Below are positions 8,477-18,643 of a stretch of DNA of 64,000 bases, one piece after another. Positions within the stretch are counted from its first letter, which is position 1. The number at the start of each line of letters is the position of its first letter. The position numbers and the translations under genes are program-made. The notes under the pieces were generated by a model. It saw only the letters and a list, made by a program, of their open reading frames with translations. It did no database searches and was not told the origin of the DNA. This DNA comes from PFJX01 sp040751755 (GTDB taxonomy: Bacteria > Pseudomonadota > Gammaproteobacteria > Burkholderiales > Thiobacillaceae), in the NCBI GenBank assembly GCA_040751755.1, contig JBFMHC010000010.1, positions 124,001 through 188,000 of the forward strand. The letters run 5' to 3'.

Positions 8477-10429
8477 GTGGCCACCCCTCCCCCGGGCACC
8501 TACCCCACCCTCTCCCTGCGCCTGCGCATCCTGATCGTCGCGCTGCTGCCGCTGCTGGCCGCGGTCGGCCTGTTCGCCGCCTACTTCGCGCATCGCAGCA
8601 TCAGCCAGGCCGAGCAGTCCCTGGAGACCCAGGGCCACGAGTCGGCGCGGCGCATGGCGGAAGGCATCGCCTTCGACCTGTTCACCGGCAACCTGCCCTA
8701 CGTGAAGCGCCTGCTCGACCTGGAGCGCAGCAGCCTTGGCGCCGAATCGGTGGCGATCACCGACGGAAGCAACTGGCTCCTGATCAGCGGCAACTCCGGC
8801 ACGCTGCCCGCGCTCAACGGGCGAGCGCCGCCGCAGCGCCTGCGCCAGGGCACCCACTACGTGTTCAGCCACGCGGTGCGCCTGCCCGGCCCGACGGAGG
8901 CGGACCCCTACCTGGAGATCAGCGCCCCCGCCTCGCCGCCACCCGCCTACGTGATGGTCTCGCTGAGCCGCGCGCCGGTGGAGCTGGCGCGTTCGCAGGT
9001 GGGACTGGCGGCCACCGGCATGGCGATCCTCAGCATCTCGCTGGCGCTGATCCTCGCCTGGCGCCTGTCCGGCGGCGTCAGCAAGCCCCTGCACGACATC
9101 ACCCAGGCGGTGGGACGGATCTCGCAGGGCGACCTGAGCAAACGCGTCGACGAGAACGCGCATGGCGAGATCGGCGAGCTGCAGCACGGCGTGAACCGCA
9201 TGGCCTCGGCGCTGGAGGAGAACCAGCGCGTGCTGGAGCAGCGCATCGAGGAGGCGACCGCGGAACTGCGCGGACAGAAGCAGGCAGCCGAATCCGCCAC
9301 CCTGGCGAAGAGCCGCTTCCTGGCCGCCGCCAGCCACGACCTGCGCCAGCCGCTGCACGCCCTGTCGCTACTGGTCGAGGCCCTGCAGGAACGCGTGCCG
9401 GAAGGCGAGGCGAAGCGCCTCGCGGAACACATCCAGTCCTCGGCCAACGCCATGGAGGGCCTGCTCAACGCCATCCTCGACCTGTCACGCCTGGATGCCG
9501 GCGTGGTCGAGGTACGGCCCGAGTGCTTCCCCCTCAACCGCGTGCTGGAGAACGTCGAGCACCAGTTCGCCGCGCTCGCCGCGGTCAAGGGCATCCGCCT
9601 CTCGGTGCGCCGCAGCAATGCCTGGATCTACAGCGACCCCGCCCTGCTCGAGCGCATCCTCGCCAACCTGGTCGCCAACGCCCTGCGCTACACGGAACGC
9701 GGTGGGGTGGTGGTGGGGCCGCGGCGGGTACAGCAGAACTGGGTGCGTCTCGAGGTCTGGGACAGTGGCAAGGGCATCCCGGAGGAATTCCTCGGCCGCG
9801 TGTTCGAGGAATACTTCCAGCTCGCCAACCCGGAACGCCATCGCGACAAGGGACTGGGTCTGGGCCTCGCCATCGTCGCGCGCCTGGCGCGCCTCCTGGG
9901 TAGCCAGGTCATGGTGCGTTCGCGCGTCGACCGCGGCTCCTGCTTCAACCTGCGCTTCGCGCGCTGCCATGCCCGCCGCATCGAGGAGGGCAAGCCGGTG
10001 GCGCCGAGCATCGGCATCCCCCTGGAACACGCGCTGGTCGCCTTCATCGACGACGACGAGACCATCCTCGAGGCCATGGTCGAGGTCTTCGACCATTGGG
10101 GCGTGGCGCTCGCCGCCGGCGAGGACGCCGAGCAGGTACGGCGCGAACTGGAAGAGCTCGGCCGCCAACCCGACCTGATCATCTGCGACTACCGCCTGCG
10201 CGAGGGCCGTACCGGCATAGAAGCGATCGCCCTGCTGCAGGAGGCCTTCGGTCCCGTGCCGGCGGTGCTGCTCACCGGCGATACCGCCTCGGACACCATC
10301 CAGACCATCAACCAGGCCGGCCTGCCGGTGCTGCACAAACCCCTGAAACCGGCGAAACTCCGCGCCTTCCTCGCCCATATGCTGTCCAATCCCGAGGCCT
10401 CCCAGCAGGCCCCCACCCACACCCCCTGA
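8477..10429 (+). CDS. Hybrid sensor histidine kinase
   Basis: This 650-residue inner-membrane kinase starts at GTG. It has a membrane segment near residues 17-37, a periplasmic sensor to about 170, a second segment (ATGMAILSISLALILAW), a HAMP linker (KPLHDITQAVGRISQGDLSKRV), a coiled coil, the H-box AASHDLRQPLHAL, an ATPase with N, G1 and G2 boxes (ANLVANALRY, DSGKGIPEE, GLGLGLAIV), and a C-terminal receiver (AFIDDDETI, phospho-Asp in IICDYRLREG, Lys in HKPLKP). The RQPLHAL H-box type often accompanies LuxR-type regulators, consistent with the upstream neighbour. The signal sensed is unknown. Confidence 0.93.
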   Translation: MATPPPGTYPTLSLRLRILIVALLPLLAAVGLFAAYFAHRSISQAEQSLETQGHESARRMAEGIAFDLFTGNLPYVKRLLDLERSSLGAESVAITDGSNWLLISGNSGTLPALNGRAPPQRLRQGTHYVFSHAVRLPGPTEADPYLEISAPASPPPAYVMVSLSRAPVELARSQVGLAATGMAILSISLALILAWRLSGGVSKPLHDITQAVGRISQGDLSKRVDENAHGEIGELQHGVNRMASALEENQRVLEQRIEEATAELRGQKQAAESATLAKSRFLAAASHDLRQPLHALSLLVEALQERVPEGEAKRLAEHIQSSANAMEGLLNAILDLSRLDAGVVEVRPECFPLNRVLENVEHQFAALAAVKGIRLSVRRSNAWIYSDPALLERILANLVANALRYTERGGVVVGPRRVQQNWVRLEVWDSGKGIPEEFLGRVFEEYFQLANPERHRDKGLGLGLAIVARLARLLGSQVMVRSRVDRGSCFNLRFARCHARRIEEGKPVAPSIGIPLEHALVAFIDDDETILEAMVEVFDHWGVALAAGEDAEQVRRELEELGRQPDLIICDYRLREGRTGIEAIALLQEAFGPVPAVLLTGDTASDTIQTINQAGLPVLHKPLKPAKLRAFLAHMLSNPEASQQAPTHTP

Positions 10430-10436
10430 CCACGCC

Positions 10437-10985
10437 ATGAAAAAGCTCTCCTACGTCCTGCTCGTCCTCGGCCTCCTGCTCGGCCCCGCCTACTGGATCC
10501 ACGCCAAGTTCTACACCGGCAGCGAGGCCATGCTGCTGGCCCTCGCGCCCACCCCGGCCGAGACTGGCAAGCAGGGCGTCTGGAGGTCCCCGGAGTTCTC
10601 GCTGCGAGGCGAGATGGCGCCCGTGGGTCTGGTCCTGCTGGCAGAGGGGCATTTCTCCCCCAACATGGACGAGAACCGCCCGCCCAAGGACCTCTACACC
10701 GCCACCCTGCACCGCGCCGGCGAGGCCGCCAAGCCGCTCGGCTTCGCGCTTGGCGTCAAGCACGTCGGCGACTCTAACCCGGCGTTCCGCGAGCACCTGC
10801 TGCTGATGCACAAGGTTCAGCCGGGCCAGTACCGGCTCGAGGTGACCCCGGCCAGCCAGCCGGCGATCCAGATCGACCGCATGCAGCTGCAGGTCCGCCA
10901 GAACCTGAGCGAGCCCGATCCCAACGTGGTCACCGGCGGCATCGTCCTGTTCATCCTCGGCGTGCTCGGCCTGGTGATGGGCTGA
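10437..10985 (+). CDS. Hypothetical two-TM membrane protein
   Basis: An unrecognised 182-residue protein. A hydrophobic segment at residues 5-23 and another at the extreme C-terminus (GGIVLFILGVLGLVMG) flank a roughly 140-residue, probably extracytoplasmic, mostly beta-type region with no cysteines or catalytic motif. It starts 7 bp after the sensor kinase stop, so it is probably translated with it and could be an accessory of that signalling system. This is context only; no family was recognised. Confidence 0.75.
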   Translation: MKKLSYVLLVLGLLLGPAYWIHAKFYTGSEAMLLALAPTPAETGKQGVWRSPEFSLRGEMAPVGLVLLAEGHFSPNMDENRPPKDLYTATLHRAGEAAKPLGFALGVKHVGDSNPAFREHLLLMHKVQPGQYRLEVTPASQPAIQIDRMQLQVRQNLSEPDPNVVTGGIVLFILGVLGLVMG

Positions 10986-11062
10986 AGCCCCGCGCGGCAG
11001 GTCAGCGCGCCGAGCGGGTCAGGCGTTGATAAGGCATCCCAACCGACGCCAGCGGAGACCGT

Positions 11063-11302
11063 ATGCGATTCCCGTCCGCCAAAACCCTGCCCGTCCTGCT
11101 CCTGCCGCTGCTGCTCGGCGGTTGCATCTCCTTCAGCTCCAGCGAGACGCCCACGCCCGAATACCTCAACGCCTGCCTCGACAAGGAACAGCAGTGCCGC
11201 GAGATCTGCGGCGACAGGGGCGTGCAGGCCTTCAGCTGCAGCGCGCGGCCCGGCGAGGGCGTGGACCTGAAGTGCGAGTGCCGCAAGGCGACGGGCATCT
11301 AA
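11063..11302 (+). CDS. Small cysteine-rich lipoprotein
   Basis: A 79-residue protein with a lipoprotein signal (TLPVLLLPLLLGGC, lipidation Cys at about residue 22). The mature part carries six further Cys (ACLDKEQQCREICG, FSCSA, KCEC), which suggests a disulfide-stabilised mini-domain in the periplasm or outer membrane. There is no known family. A GGAG element lies 5' of the ATG, and it stands alone between the membrane protein gene and convergent rsuA. Confidence 0.7.
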   Translation: MRFPSAKTLPVLLLPLLLGGCISFSSSETPTPEYLNACLDKEQQCREICGDRGVQAFSCSARPGEGVDLKCECRKATGI

Positions 11303-11351
11303 GCAAACTACCCTTTGAACCCCTCGCCCGGCCCCTCGTGGAGAGGGAAAG

Positions 11352-11409
11352 AACCCCCTCCCCCGCAGGGGGAGGGTTGGGGAGAGGGCGGCGACCGTAC
11401 AGGTCGCCG
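11352..11409. terminator. Double hairpin between convergent genes
   Basis: Two inverted repeats in a row: CCCTCCCCC/GGGGGAGGG (11356-11376, 3-nt loop) and CGGCGACC/GGTCGCCG (11389-11409, 5-nt loop). They lie between the lipoprotein stop and the rsuA stop, so they probably end transcription from both sides. The C-rich/G-rich half resembles a dispersed intergenic repeat common in GC-rich proteobacteria. Confidence 0.55.
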
Positions 11410-11429
11410 TGCTACGGCCGGACTCTGGC

Positions 11430-12146
11430 TCAGGCGGCCAGCCCGCCCTGCCAGAGTCGTTCAAGATCGGCCGCCTCCAGCCAGCGCCATTCGCCCTCGG
11501 CCAGATCGGCCGGCAGCGCCAGCCCGCCCACGCGCACGCGGCGCAGGGCCACGACCCGGTTGCCCGCGGCCGCGACCATGCGTTTCACCTGGTGGTAGCG
11601 CCCCTCGCCCAGGGTCAAACTCAGGCTGTGCGCGCCGATCGCCTCGCAGGCCAGCGCCGCGACAGGCTCGGGTGAGTCGTGCAACTGCACCCCGCCACGC
11701 AAGGCGGCGAGTTGCGCGTCGTCGATCTCGTGCTTGGTGGCCACCTCGTAGACCTTGGGCACCTTGTGCTTGGGCGAGATGAGGCGGTGGATGAACTCGC
11801 CGTCGTCCGAGAGCAGCAACAGGCCGGTGGTGTCCTCGTCCAGGCGGCCCACCGGCTGCACCCCCCTTTGCAGCAGCGGCGCGGGCAGCAGCGACAGCAC
11901 ACCGGGATGGTGGCGCGGCGAGCGCGAGCACTCGTAACCCGACGGCTTGTTGAGCATCAGATAGGCCTTCGGCCGGTACCGCCAGTCCGCGCCGGCGACG
12001 CGGAACGCCAGCCCTTCCGGATCGAACTCCGCGAACGGGTCGTCGCAAGGCCGGCCCGCCACCTCGACCGCGCCGTGGCGGATCAGGGCGCGGCAGGCCT
12101 TGCGGGTGCCGAAGCCCTGCGACTGGAGGATGCGTTCAAGCTGCAT
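11430..12146 (-). CDS. rsuA: 16S rRNA pseudouridine synthase, RsuA family
   Basis: A 238-residue enzyme with an N-terminal S4 RNA-binding domain (MQLERILQSQGFGTRKACRALIRHGAVEV) and an RsuA/RluB catalytic domain with motif GRLDEDTTGLLLLSDDG, whose Asp is the nucleophile. KVYEVAT and GRYHQVKRMVAAAGNRV follow. By family it makes pseudouridine 516 of 16S rRNA; RluE/RluF-type substrates cannot be fully excluded. It lies 6 bp after the YaiI-family gene, in the same direction. Confidence 0.9.
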   Translation of the reverse strand: MQLERILQSQGFGTRKACRALIRHGAVEVAGRPCDDPFAEFDPEGLAFRVAGADWRYRPKAYLMLNKPSGYECSRSPRHHPGVLSLLPAPLLQRGVQPVGRLDEDTTGLLLLSDDGEFIHRLISPKHKVPKVYEVATKHEIDDAQLAALRGGVQLHDSPEPVAALACEAIGAHSLSLTLGEGRYHQVKRMVAAAGNRVVALRRVRVGGLALPADLAEGEWRWLEAADLERLWQGGLAA

Positions 12147-12152
12147 GTGCCT

Positions 12153-12608
12153 TCAGCCCGCGCGCGGCAGACGTGCGAGGAAACGGTCGAGCTGGTTGGC
12201 GAAGGCCTGGCGGTCCGCCTGCGAGAAGGCCGCCGGGCCGGACACCGCCACGCCGCTGCCGCGCAACTCCTCCATGAAGTCGCGCAGGTTGAGGCGTTCG
12301 CGGATGTTCTCGCGGCTGTAGAACTCGCCGCGCGGGTTCAGGGCGTGCCCGCCCTTGTCGATCACCTGCGCCGCCAGGGGGATGTCGGCGGTGATCACCA
12401 GGTCATCCCTGGCCACCTGCCGCACGATCTCGCTGTCCGCCACGTCGAACCCGGCCGGCACCTGCACGGCGCGGATATAGCTTGAGGGTGGCACGCGCAG
12501 GAGCTTGTTGGCGACCAGGGTCATGGGGATGCGCATGCGCTCCGCGGCGCGGAACAGGATGTCCTTGATCACCGCGGGCGTGGCGTCGGCGTCGACCCAG
12601 ATGTGCAT
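12153..12608 (-). CDS. YaiI/YqxD (DUF188) family protein
   Basis: A 151-residue cytosolic protein beginning HIWVDADATPAVIKDILFRAAER, with DADIPLAA-type acidic residues (VITADIPLAAQVIDKGG) and the NPRGEFYSRENIRERLNLRDFMEELR block, all typical of DUF188. The fold is PIN/NYN-nuclease related, with aspartates placed as in metal-dependent RNases, but activity has not been established. It sits 13 bp downstream of gyrB and may be co-transcribed. Confidence 0.88.
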   Translation of the reverse strand: MHIWVDADATPAVIKDILFRAAERMRIPMTLVANKLLRVPPSSYIRAVQVPAGFDVADSEIVRQVARDDLVITADIPLAAQVIDKGGHALNPRGEFYSRENIRERLNLRDFMEELRGSGVAVSGPAAFSQADRQAFANQLDRFLARLPRAG

Positions 12609-12621
12609 GCCGGCGGCGCGC

Positions 12622-15096
<2,475 letters not shown>

Positions 15097-15117
15097 GTGA
15101 AACCTTCCTTCAAATTT

Positions 15118-15188
15118 GCTGCGGGCAGTCTGCGGTTGGCGGCGGCATCAACGACTGACACCTGCCAACCGGCCACTGATGACTGGGT
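15118..15188. repeat. dnaN-gyrB intergenic segment with a dispersed repeat motif
   Basis: The minus strand of 15149-15185 reads CAGTCATCAGT, then GGCCGGTTGGCAG, then GTCAGTCG. The 11-mer CAGTCATCAGT and the TTGGCAG/CAGTC theme recur between livK and livH at 43777-43850. No gene is seen in this stretch; it takes the place where recF would be in many bacteria. Confidence 0.45.
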
Positions 15189-16295
15189 TCAAATGCGCAT
15201 CGGCATGACCACGTAGCGGAAGTTCTCGTCTCCCGGCACCGTGATCAGCATGGAGCTGGTGGGGTCGCCGAACGAGCACTGCACGGCCTCGCAGGACAGA
15301 TTGTTGAGCACGTCCTGCATGTACTGCACGTTGAACCCGATATCCAACGGCTCCCCGGCGTAGTCGATGTCCAGTTCCTCCTGCGCCTCCTCCTGCTCGT
15401 TGTTGCTGCAGGCGATACGCAGGCTGCCGGCGGTGAGGGCCAGGCGCACACCGCGGTACTTGTCGTTGGTGAGGATGGCGGCACGGCTGAGCGACTGCGA
15501 CAGGCGCTGGCGGTCGATGCCGAACTGCTTGTCGTGGCCCACCGGGATGACGCGCTGCCAGTCCGGGAACTTGCCGTCCACCACCTTGCTGCGCAGCTCG
15601 AAGTCGGGGCGGCGGAACACCACCTGGCTCTGGTTCACCTGCAGGTGCACGGGGTCCTCGCCGTCGCCCAGCAGCTTGATGAGTTCCAGCACGGTCTTGC
15701 GCGGCAGGATCACGTCCACGCCCTGGCCCACCTCCTCCGGCAGGTCCGCCGCGTCGACCGCGAGGCGGTGGCCGTCGGTGGCGGCGACGGTGAGGCGCTT
15801 GCCCTGCACGGACAACAACATGCCGTTCAGGTAGTAGCGGATGTCCTGCACCGCCATGGCGTACTGCACGCGCGCCAGCAGGCCACGCACCAGGCCCTGC
15901 GGCAGGCTGAAGGCGATGCCCTGGCCTTCCGGGATCTGCAGCTTGGGGAAGTCGCGCGCCGGCAGGGTCTGCAGGCTGAAGCGGCTGCGCCCCGCCAGTA
16001 CCTTGAGCTGCTCGCCCGCAAGTTCGAGGGCGATCGGGTCGACACCGGGGAGCGAACGGCTGATGTCGAGGAACTTGCGCGCCGAGACGGTGAAGGCCGC
16101 GTCCGCCGCGCCCTGCTCCTCCGCCCAGGTCGTGATCTGCAGCTCCAGGTCGGTAGCCACGAAGGCGGCACGTCCGCCCACCACCTCGACCAGGACATTG
16201 GAAAGGATGGGCAGGGTGTGCTTGCGCTCGACGACCCCGGCCACCGTCTGCAGCGGTTTCAGCAGCGCGTCCTTGGAGGATTTCAATACAAGCAT
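15189..16295 (-). CDS. dnaN: DNA polymerase III beta subunit (sliding clamp)
   Basis: The 368-residue clamp has the three repeated domains of the family. The start MLVLKSSKDALLKPLQTVAGVVERKHTLPILSNVL and the C-terminal NFRYVVMPMRI are characteristic, the latter forming the hydrophobic peptide-binding pocket. It tethers polymerase III to DNA as a dimeric ring. It is transcribed after dnaA across a 228-bp gap that holds the DnaA boxes. Confidence 0.97.
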   Translation of the reverse strand: MLVLKSSKDALLKPLQTVAGVVERKHTLPILSNVLVEVVGGRAAFVATDLELQITTWAEEQGAADAAFTVSARKFLDISRSLPGVDPIALELAGEQLKVLAGRSRFSLQTLPARDFPKLQIPEGQGIAFSLPQGLVRGLLARVQYAMAVQDIRYYLNGMLLSVQGKRLTVAATDGHRLAVDAADLPEEVGQGVDVILPRKTVLELIKLLGDGEDPVHLQVNQSQVVFRRPDFELRSKVVDGKFPDWQRVIPVGHDKQFGIDRQRLSQSLSRAAILTNDKYRGVRLALTAGSLRIACSNNEQEEAQEELDIDYAGEPLDIGFNVQYMQDVLNNLSCEAVQCSFGDPTSSMLITVPGDENFRYVVMPMRI

Positions 16296-16329
16296 TTATC
16301 TCTTCCTGTTGATATTGATGTGTGCCAGC

Positions 16330-16495
16330 GATTTGTGTGTATAAGCCCTAAAAGTGTATCAAGATCATCGGCTTAGACTGTGGAAAAAGCTGTGCCGCAG
16401 ACTGTTGGCGAGTCCGGGGCGGATTGTGGATAACCTTGAAGGTTCCAGGAAATCCATGACTTATCCCCATTTCATCCATGTCTTATCCCCTGCTT
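16330..16495. other. oriC: Probable replication origin (oriC) with DnaA boxes
   Basis: The 228-bp dnaN-dnaA spacer holds a cluster of DnaA boxes. Three on the minus strand fit TTWTNCACA: TTATACACA (16336-16344), TTTTCCACA (16379-16387) and the perfect TTATCCACA (16425-16433). Two weaker plus-strand copies are TTATCCCCA (16461-16469) and TTATCCCCT (16483-16491). The stretch at 16300-16365 is AT-rich compared with the surroundings and could be the unwinding element. The dnaA-rpmH spacer has no such boxes. The parAB and parS context also fits. Confidence 0.7.
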
Positions 16496-16523
16496 GATCC
16501 CCAATCTTAGCGGACTCCACGCC

Positions 16524-17891
16524 TCACCCGGTAAGCACCTGAATCAACAGGTTGTAGTCGCGGCGCAGCGCCTGGTCGCCGGCCTTGAGCTCGTCGATCT
16601 TGGCGCAGGCATGCAGCACCGTGGAATGGTCGCGACCGCCGAACGCGAGGCCGATCTCCGGAAACGAGAGGTCGGTCAGCTCGCGCGCGAGAAACATCGC
16701 CATCTGGCGCGGGCGGGCGATGTTGCGCGTGCGCTTCTTGGAGAACATGTCCGCGACCTTGATCTTGTAGTAGTCGGCGACGGTCTTCTGGATGTTCTCG
16801 ATCGAGACCTGGCGGTTCTGTACCGCGAGCAGGTCCTTCAGCGCCTCCTTGGCGACCTCCGCGGAGACCTGCTGCTTGTTGAAGCGCGCATACGCGATCA
16901 CCCGCTTCAGCGCGCCCTCCAGTTCGCGCACGTTGGAGCGCACCTGTTTGGCGATGAAGAAGGCGGTGCCCTCGTCGAGGGTGACCTTGTCCTGCCGTGC
17001 CTTGTCGAGCAGGATCGCCACGCGCATCTCCAGTTCCGGCGGCTCCAGCATCACCGTGAGACCCCAGCTGAAGCGCGACTTGAGGCGCTCCTCTATGCCC
17101 TCCAGGTCCTTCGGGAAGGTGTCGCTGGTGATGATCACCTGCTTGTGTTCCTCGATCAGGGTGTTGAAGGTGTGGAAGAACTGCTCCTGGGTGCGTTCCT
17201 TGCCGGCGAAGAACTGGATGTCGTCGATCAGCAGCAGGTCCAGCGAGTCGTAGCGGCGCTTGAAGTCGTCGTAGGAATTGGCGCGTACCGCCCGCACCAT
17301 GTCGGAGACATAGCGGTCGGCGTGGATGTACTTCACCTTGGCCTTTGGGTTCTGCTGCAGCATGCGGTTGCCGATCGCCTGGATCAGGTGGGTCTTGCCC
17401 AGGCCCACGCCGCCGTACACGAACAGCGGGTTGTAGCCGGAGCCGGGGTTGTCGGCGACCTGCAGGGCGGCGGCGCGTGCCAGGTCGTTGGCCTTGCCCG
17501 GCACGAAATTGTCGAAGTTGAACAGAGGGTTGATGCGCGATTCGTTGACGGCAGGTGTCTCGCTCGCGGCAGCCGGAGCGGCCGGTGGCTGCTTGGCCTC
17601 AGGTTTCGCCTGCGACAGGCCCTTCCTGGGCGCATCGGCGGGCTCCTTGCCCTTGCCGGAGGCGATCAGCAGGCTGACCTCGGTGGGGTCGGGGAAGAAG
17701 GCATGCGCGAGGGACTGCACTTCGGCGAGGAACTTGTTGCGTACCCACTGCGCGACGAAGTTGTTCGGCGCCGTGATCACGACCCTGCCCGGTTCCGCCT
17801 CGACCTTGAGGGGGCGGATCCAGGTGTTCAGCTGCTGGGGGTTGAGGCTCCGCTCGAAATGGGCGAGGCAATGACTCCAAAAGTCGTCCAT
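16524..17891 (-). CDS. dnaA: Chromosomal replication initiator DnaA
   Basis: This 455-residue AAA+ initiator opens oriC. Domain I begins at MDDFWSHCLAHFERSLNPQQLNTWIRPL; the frame extends 14 codons upstream (to 17933), but those residues are unlike DnaA, so the ATG at 17891 is taken. Domain II is a short Ala/Pro-rich linker. Domain III has Walker A GGVGLGKTH near residue 158 and LLIDDIQFFAGKE. Domain IV has the DnaA-box-binding signature FGGRDHSTVLHACAKI near 414-428. A possible -10 (TAGAAT on the minus strand, 17952-17957) lies about 60 bp upstream. Confidence 0.97.
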   Translation of the reverse strand: MDDFWSHCLAHFERSLNPQQLNTWIRPLKVEAEPGRVVITAPNNFVAQWVRNKFLAEVQSLAHAFFPDPTEVSLLIASGKGKEPADAPRKGLSQAKPEAKQPPAAPAAASETPAVNESRINPLFNFDNFVPGKANDLARAAALQVADNPGSGYNPLFVYGGVGLGKTHLIQAIGNRMLQQNPKAKVKYIHADRYVSDMVRAVRANSYDDFKRRYDSLDLLLIDDIQFFAGKERTQEQFFHTFNTLIEEHKQVIITSDTFPKDLEGIEERLKSRFSWGLTVMLEPPELEMRVAILLDKARQDKVTLDEGTAFFIAKQVRSNVRELEGALKRVIAYARFNKQQVSAEVAKEALKDLLAVQNRQVSIENIQKTVADYYKIKVADMFSKKRTRNIARPRQMAMFLARELTDLSFPEIGLAFGGRDHSTVLHACAKIDELKAGDQALRRDYNLLIQVLTG

Positions 17892-17985
17892 GAGCAGAGA
17901 GAGAAGGCCCGGAAAGAAGGAAATGGGGAACACGCGGACAGGTGCCGGGGCATTCTAGCACCGCCCCGTCCTGGCCAGGAAAAGT

Positions 17986-18014
17986 TTGACAAATCAGGGC
18001 CCTAGAAGTCTAAT
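17986..18014 (+). promoter_or_regulatory. Sigma-70 promoter of rpmH
   Basis: A perfect -35 TTGACA at 17986-17991 and a -10 TCTAAT at 18009-18014 are separated by exactly 17 bp. Transcription would start near 18021, giving rpmH a leader of about 50 nt. It is the best promoter match noticed in the window and drives rpmH-rnpA-yidC. Confidence 0.8.
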
Positions 18015-18072
18015 ACACGGCTTTTCCGTGGCCTTGCCTTGCGCGGGCGCTTTATCGAATCGAGGTTACAAC

Positions 18073-18207
18073 ATGAAACGCACCTATCAGCCTTCCGTCG
18101 TCCGTCGCAAGCGTACCCACGGATTCCGCGCGCGCATGAGCACCAAGGGCGGCCGTGCCGTCATCAACGCCCGCCGCGCCAAGGGCCGCAAGCGCCTGTC
18201 CGTCTGA
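18073..18207 (+). CDS. rpmH: 50S ribosomal protein L34
   Basis: A 44-residue, Arg/Lys-rich ribosomal protein (MKRTYQPSVVRRKRTHGFRA, ending RRAKGRKRLSV), which is full length for L34. It binds 23S rRNA in the large subunit. It is first in the rpmH-rnpA-yidC unit, divergent from dnaA. Confidence 0.97.
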   Translation: MKRTYQPSVVRRKRTHGFRARMSTKGGRAVINARRAKGRKRLSV

Positions 18208-18248
18208 CGGTTCCCTGGTAGCCCCGAAGCCGACGACAAAGCCGGGAT

Positions 18249-18638
18249 GTGACCGAGCACTCCTTCGGGTGGCCGAAAAAACTGCGTAAAACGGATGAAT
18301 TTTCATCCGTTTTTCATTTCCGCTGCATCCACCGTGGCAGGGTCCTCGACGTCAACGCGGGGCCCAACCGCGCGGGATTTGCCCGCCTCGGCATGATCGT
18401 GCCGAAAAAGCTCGTCTCCACCGCCGTCCGTCGCAACCGCATCAAGCGTCTGTTGCGCGAGTGGTTCCGTCTGAACCAGGAAGATCTGCCTGGTTTGGAT
18501 ATCATTGCGCGACTCAAGGCGAAACCGGGCGTGGGCCACACCCCGGAAACAACCTTGAGGGAAGATTTCCTCGCCGGGCTTGCCGCGTGCAGGGCCTGCG
18601 TTAACAGCCGAACGCCCGTCAGCAACGACACCGAATAG
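18249..18638 (+). CDS. rnpA: Ribonuclease P protein component
   Basis: The 129-residue basic protein helps the RNase P RNA cleave 5' leaders from pre-tRNA. The start is probably GTG at 18249. Family features are KLRKTDEFSSVF near the N-terminus and the RNR signature AVRRNRIKRLLREWFR. yidC begins only 5 bp after the stop, so yidD, which often separates these genes, is missing here. Confidence 0.93.
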   Translation: MTEHSFGWPKKLRKTDEFSSVFHFRCIHRGRVLDVNAGPNRAGFARLGMIVPKKLVSTAVRRNRIKRLLREWFRLNQEDLPGLDIIARLKAKPGVGHTPETTLREDFLAGLAACRACVNSRTPVSNDTE

Positions 18639-18643
18639 ATCCC

